Source: Psychrobacillus insolitus (GTDB lineage: Bacteria > Bacillota > Bacilli > Bacillales_A > Planococcaceae). From it: DNA of 64,000 bases. The position numbers and the translations under genes were made by a program. Positions 63,891-64,000 of the stretch are shown here, piece after piece; position 1 is the first letter of the stretch; each line of letters starts with the position of its first letter. A model generated the notes under the pieces. It searched no databases and was not told the DNA's origin. It worked only from the letters and a program-made list of their open reading frames with translations. The DNA is taken from positions 1,116,001-1,180,000 of the forward strand of contig NZ_QKZI01000001.1 of the NCBI RefSeq assembly GCF_003254155.1. The letters run 5' to 3'.

Positions 63891-64000
63891 ATGCGTGATA
63901 TTAAATGGATTTTCGTATTGTTTTCTCTTTGTGCAATACTTTCTATGGCTTTTATAGGAATTGCTGTCGCATTCAGAAGTATTCTTTTGATCATTCTAGG
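63891..64000 (+). CDS. ylaF: YlaF-like small membrane protein (DUF5325), N-terminal fragment
   Basis: Only 36 codons are inside the window. They read MRDIKWIFVLFSLCAILSMA and continue hydrophobically (FIGIAVAFRSILLIIL). The ATG follows TTGGAGGTG. Position divergent from typA matches ylaF of B. subtilis, a short two-helix membrane protein of unknown function. The gene continues past the right edge. Confidence 0.7.
   Translation, partial: MRDIKWIFVLFSLCAILSMAFIGIAVAFRSILLIIL

Overview
This window looks like a chromosome segment from a low-GC, aerobic, endospore-forming member of the Bacillales. It is most likely from the Planococcaceae/Caryophanaceae (Psychrobacillus, Sporosarcina, Lysinibacillus relatives). 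The evidence is Shine-Dalgarno sites of the AAGGAGG type, frequent TTG/GTG starts, sporulation genes (spoIIGA, sigE, sigG, spoVD, spoVE, rsfA and ylbJ types), bacillithiol synthesis (bshC) and an aa3-type oxidase locus. Gene order is that of Bacillus subtilis ylaF-ylbQ-dcw-spoIIG-ylm-ileS-lspA, read mostly on the minus strand. The exact genus cannot be fixed from the sequence alone. No tRNA, rRNA, CRISPR, transposase or phage gene was seen.

Layout from left to right. (1) 1-3.9 kb: rluD-family gene (cut by the window edge), lspA, and ileS with an isoleucine T-box. (2) 3.9-7.2 kb: divIVA and the ylmH-ylmG-sepF-ylmE-ylmC cell-division neighbourhood. (3) 7.2-9.7 kb: spoIIGA-sigE-sigG. (4) 10.2-24.9 kb: the dcw cluster (mraZ, rsmH, ftsL, pbpB, spoVD, mraY, murD, spoVE, divIB, ylxW, ylxX, sbp, ftsA, ftsZ), lacking murE, murG and murB at the places they occupy in B. 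subtilis. (5) 25-32.6 kb: bshC, a DUF3397 gene, a ketopantoate reductase-like gene, an acyl-CoA carboxyltransferase plus a small biotin carrier, an rsfA-like regulator, a crotonase-fold gene, rpmF and ylbN. (6) 32.7-45.6 kb: the ylbM-ylbC region with tmcAL, ylbL, ylbJ, coaD, rsmD, ylbG and ricF. It is interrupted by lineage-specific genes, chiefly a 472-residue secreted or membrane-anchored protein and a divergent pair made of a MurE-type ligase and an ACT-less aspartokinase. (7) 45.8-55.2 kb: an AI-2E-family exporter, then the cytochrome aa3 oxidase genes ctaM, ctaG, ctaF-E-D-C, ctaB and divergent ctaA. (8) 55.5-64 kb: pyc, ftsW, ylaN, ylaL, ylaI, ylaH, typA and the start of ylaF.

The genes serve mainly peptidoglycan synthesis and septation (dcw, sepF, divIVA, ftsW), the switch to sporulation (spoIIGA-sigE-sigG), and aerobic respiration with heme A supply and oxidase assembly (cta). 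Most of the window is conserved housekeeping sequence. The unusual material lies in two places. The first is the murE/aspartokinase pair at 41.7-44.0 kb. Its ligase carries the meso-diaminopimelate signature DNPR, appears to start at an AUU codon and has a sigma-E-like promoter; I propose it is a sporulation-specific diaminopimelate branch. The second is three families of dispersed, strongly folded intergenic elements (near 9.8, 10.15, 29.8, 30.4, 36.3, 48.8 and 55.3 kb). Two copies of one family differ by a compensatory base pair in a 19-bp stem. All alignments and motif matches here were made by eye.
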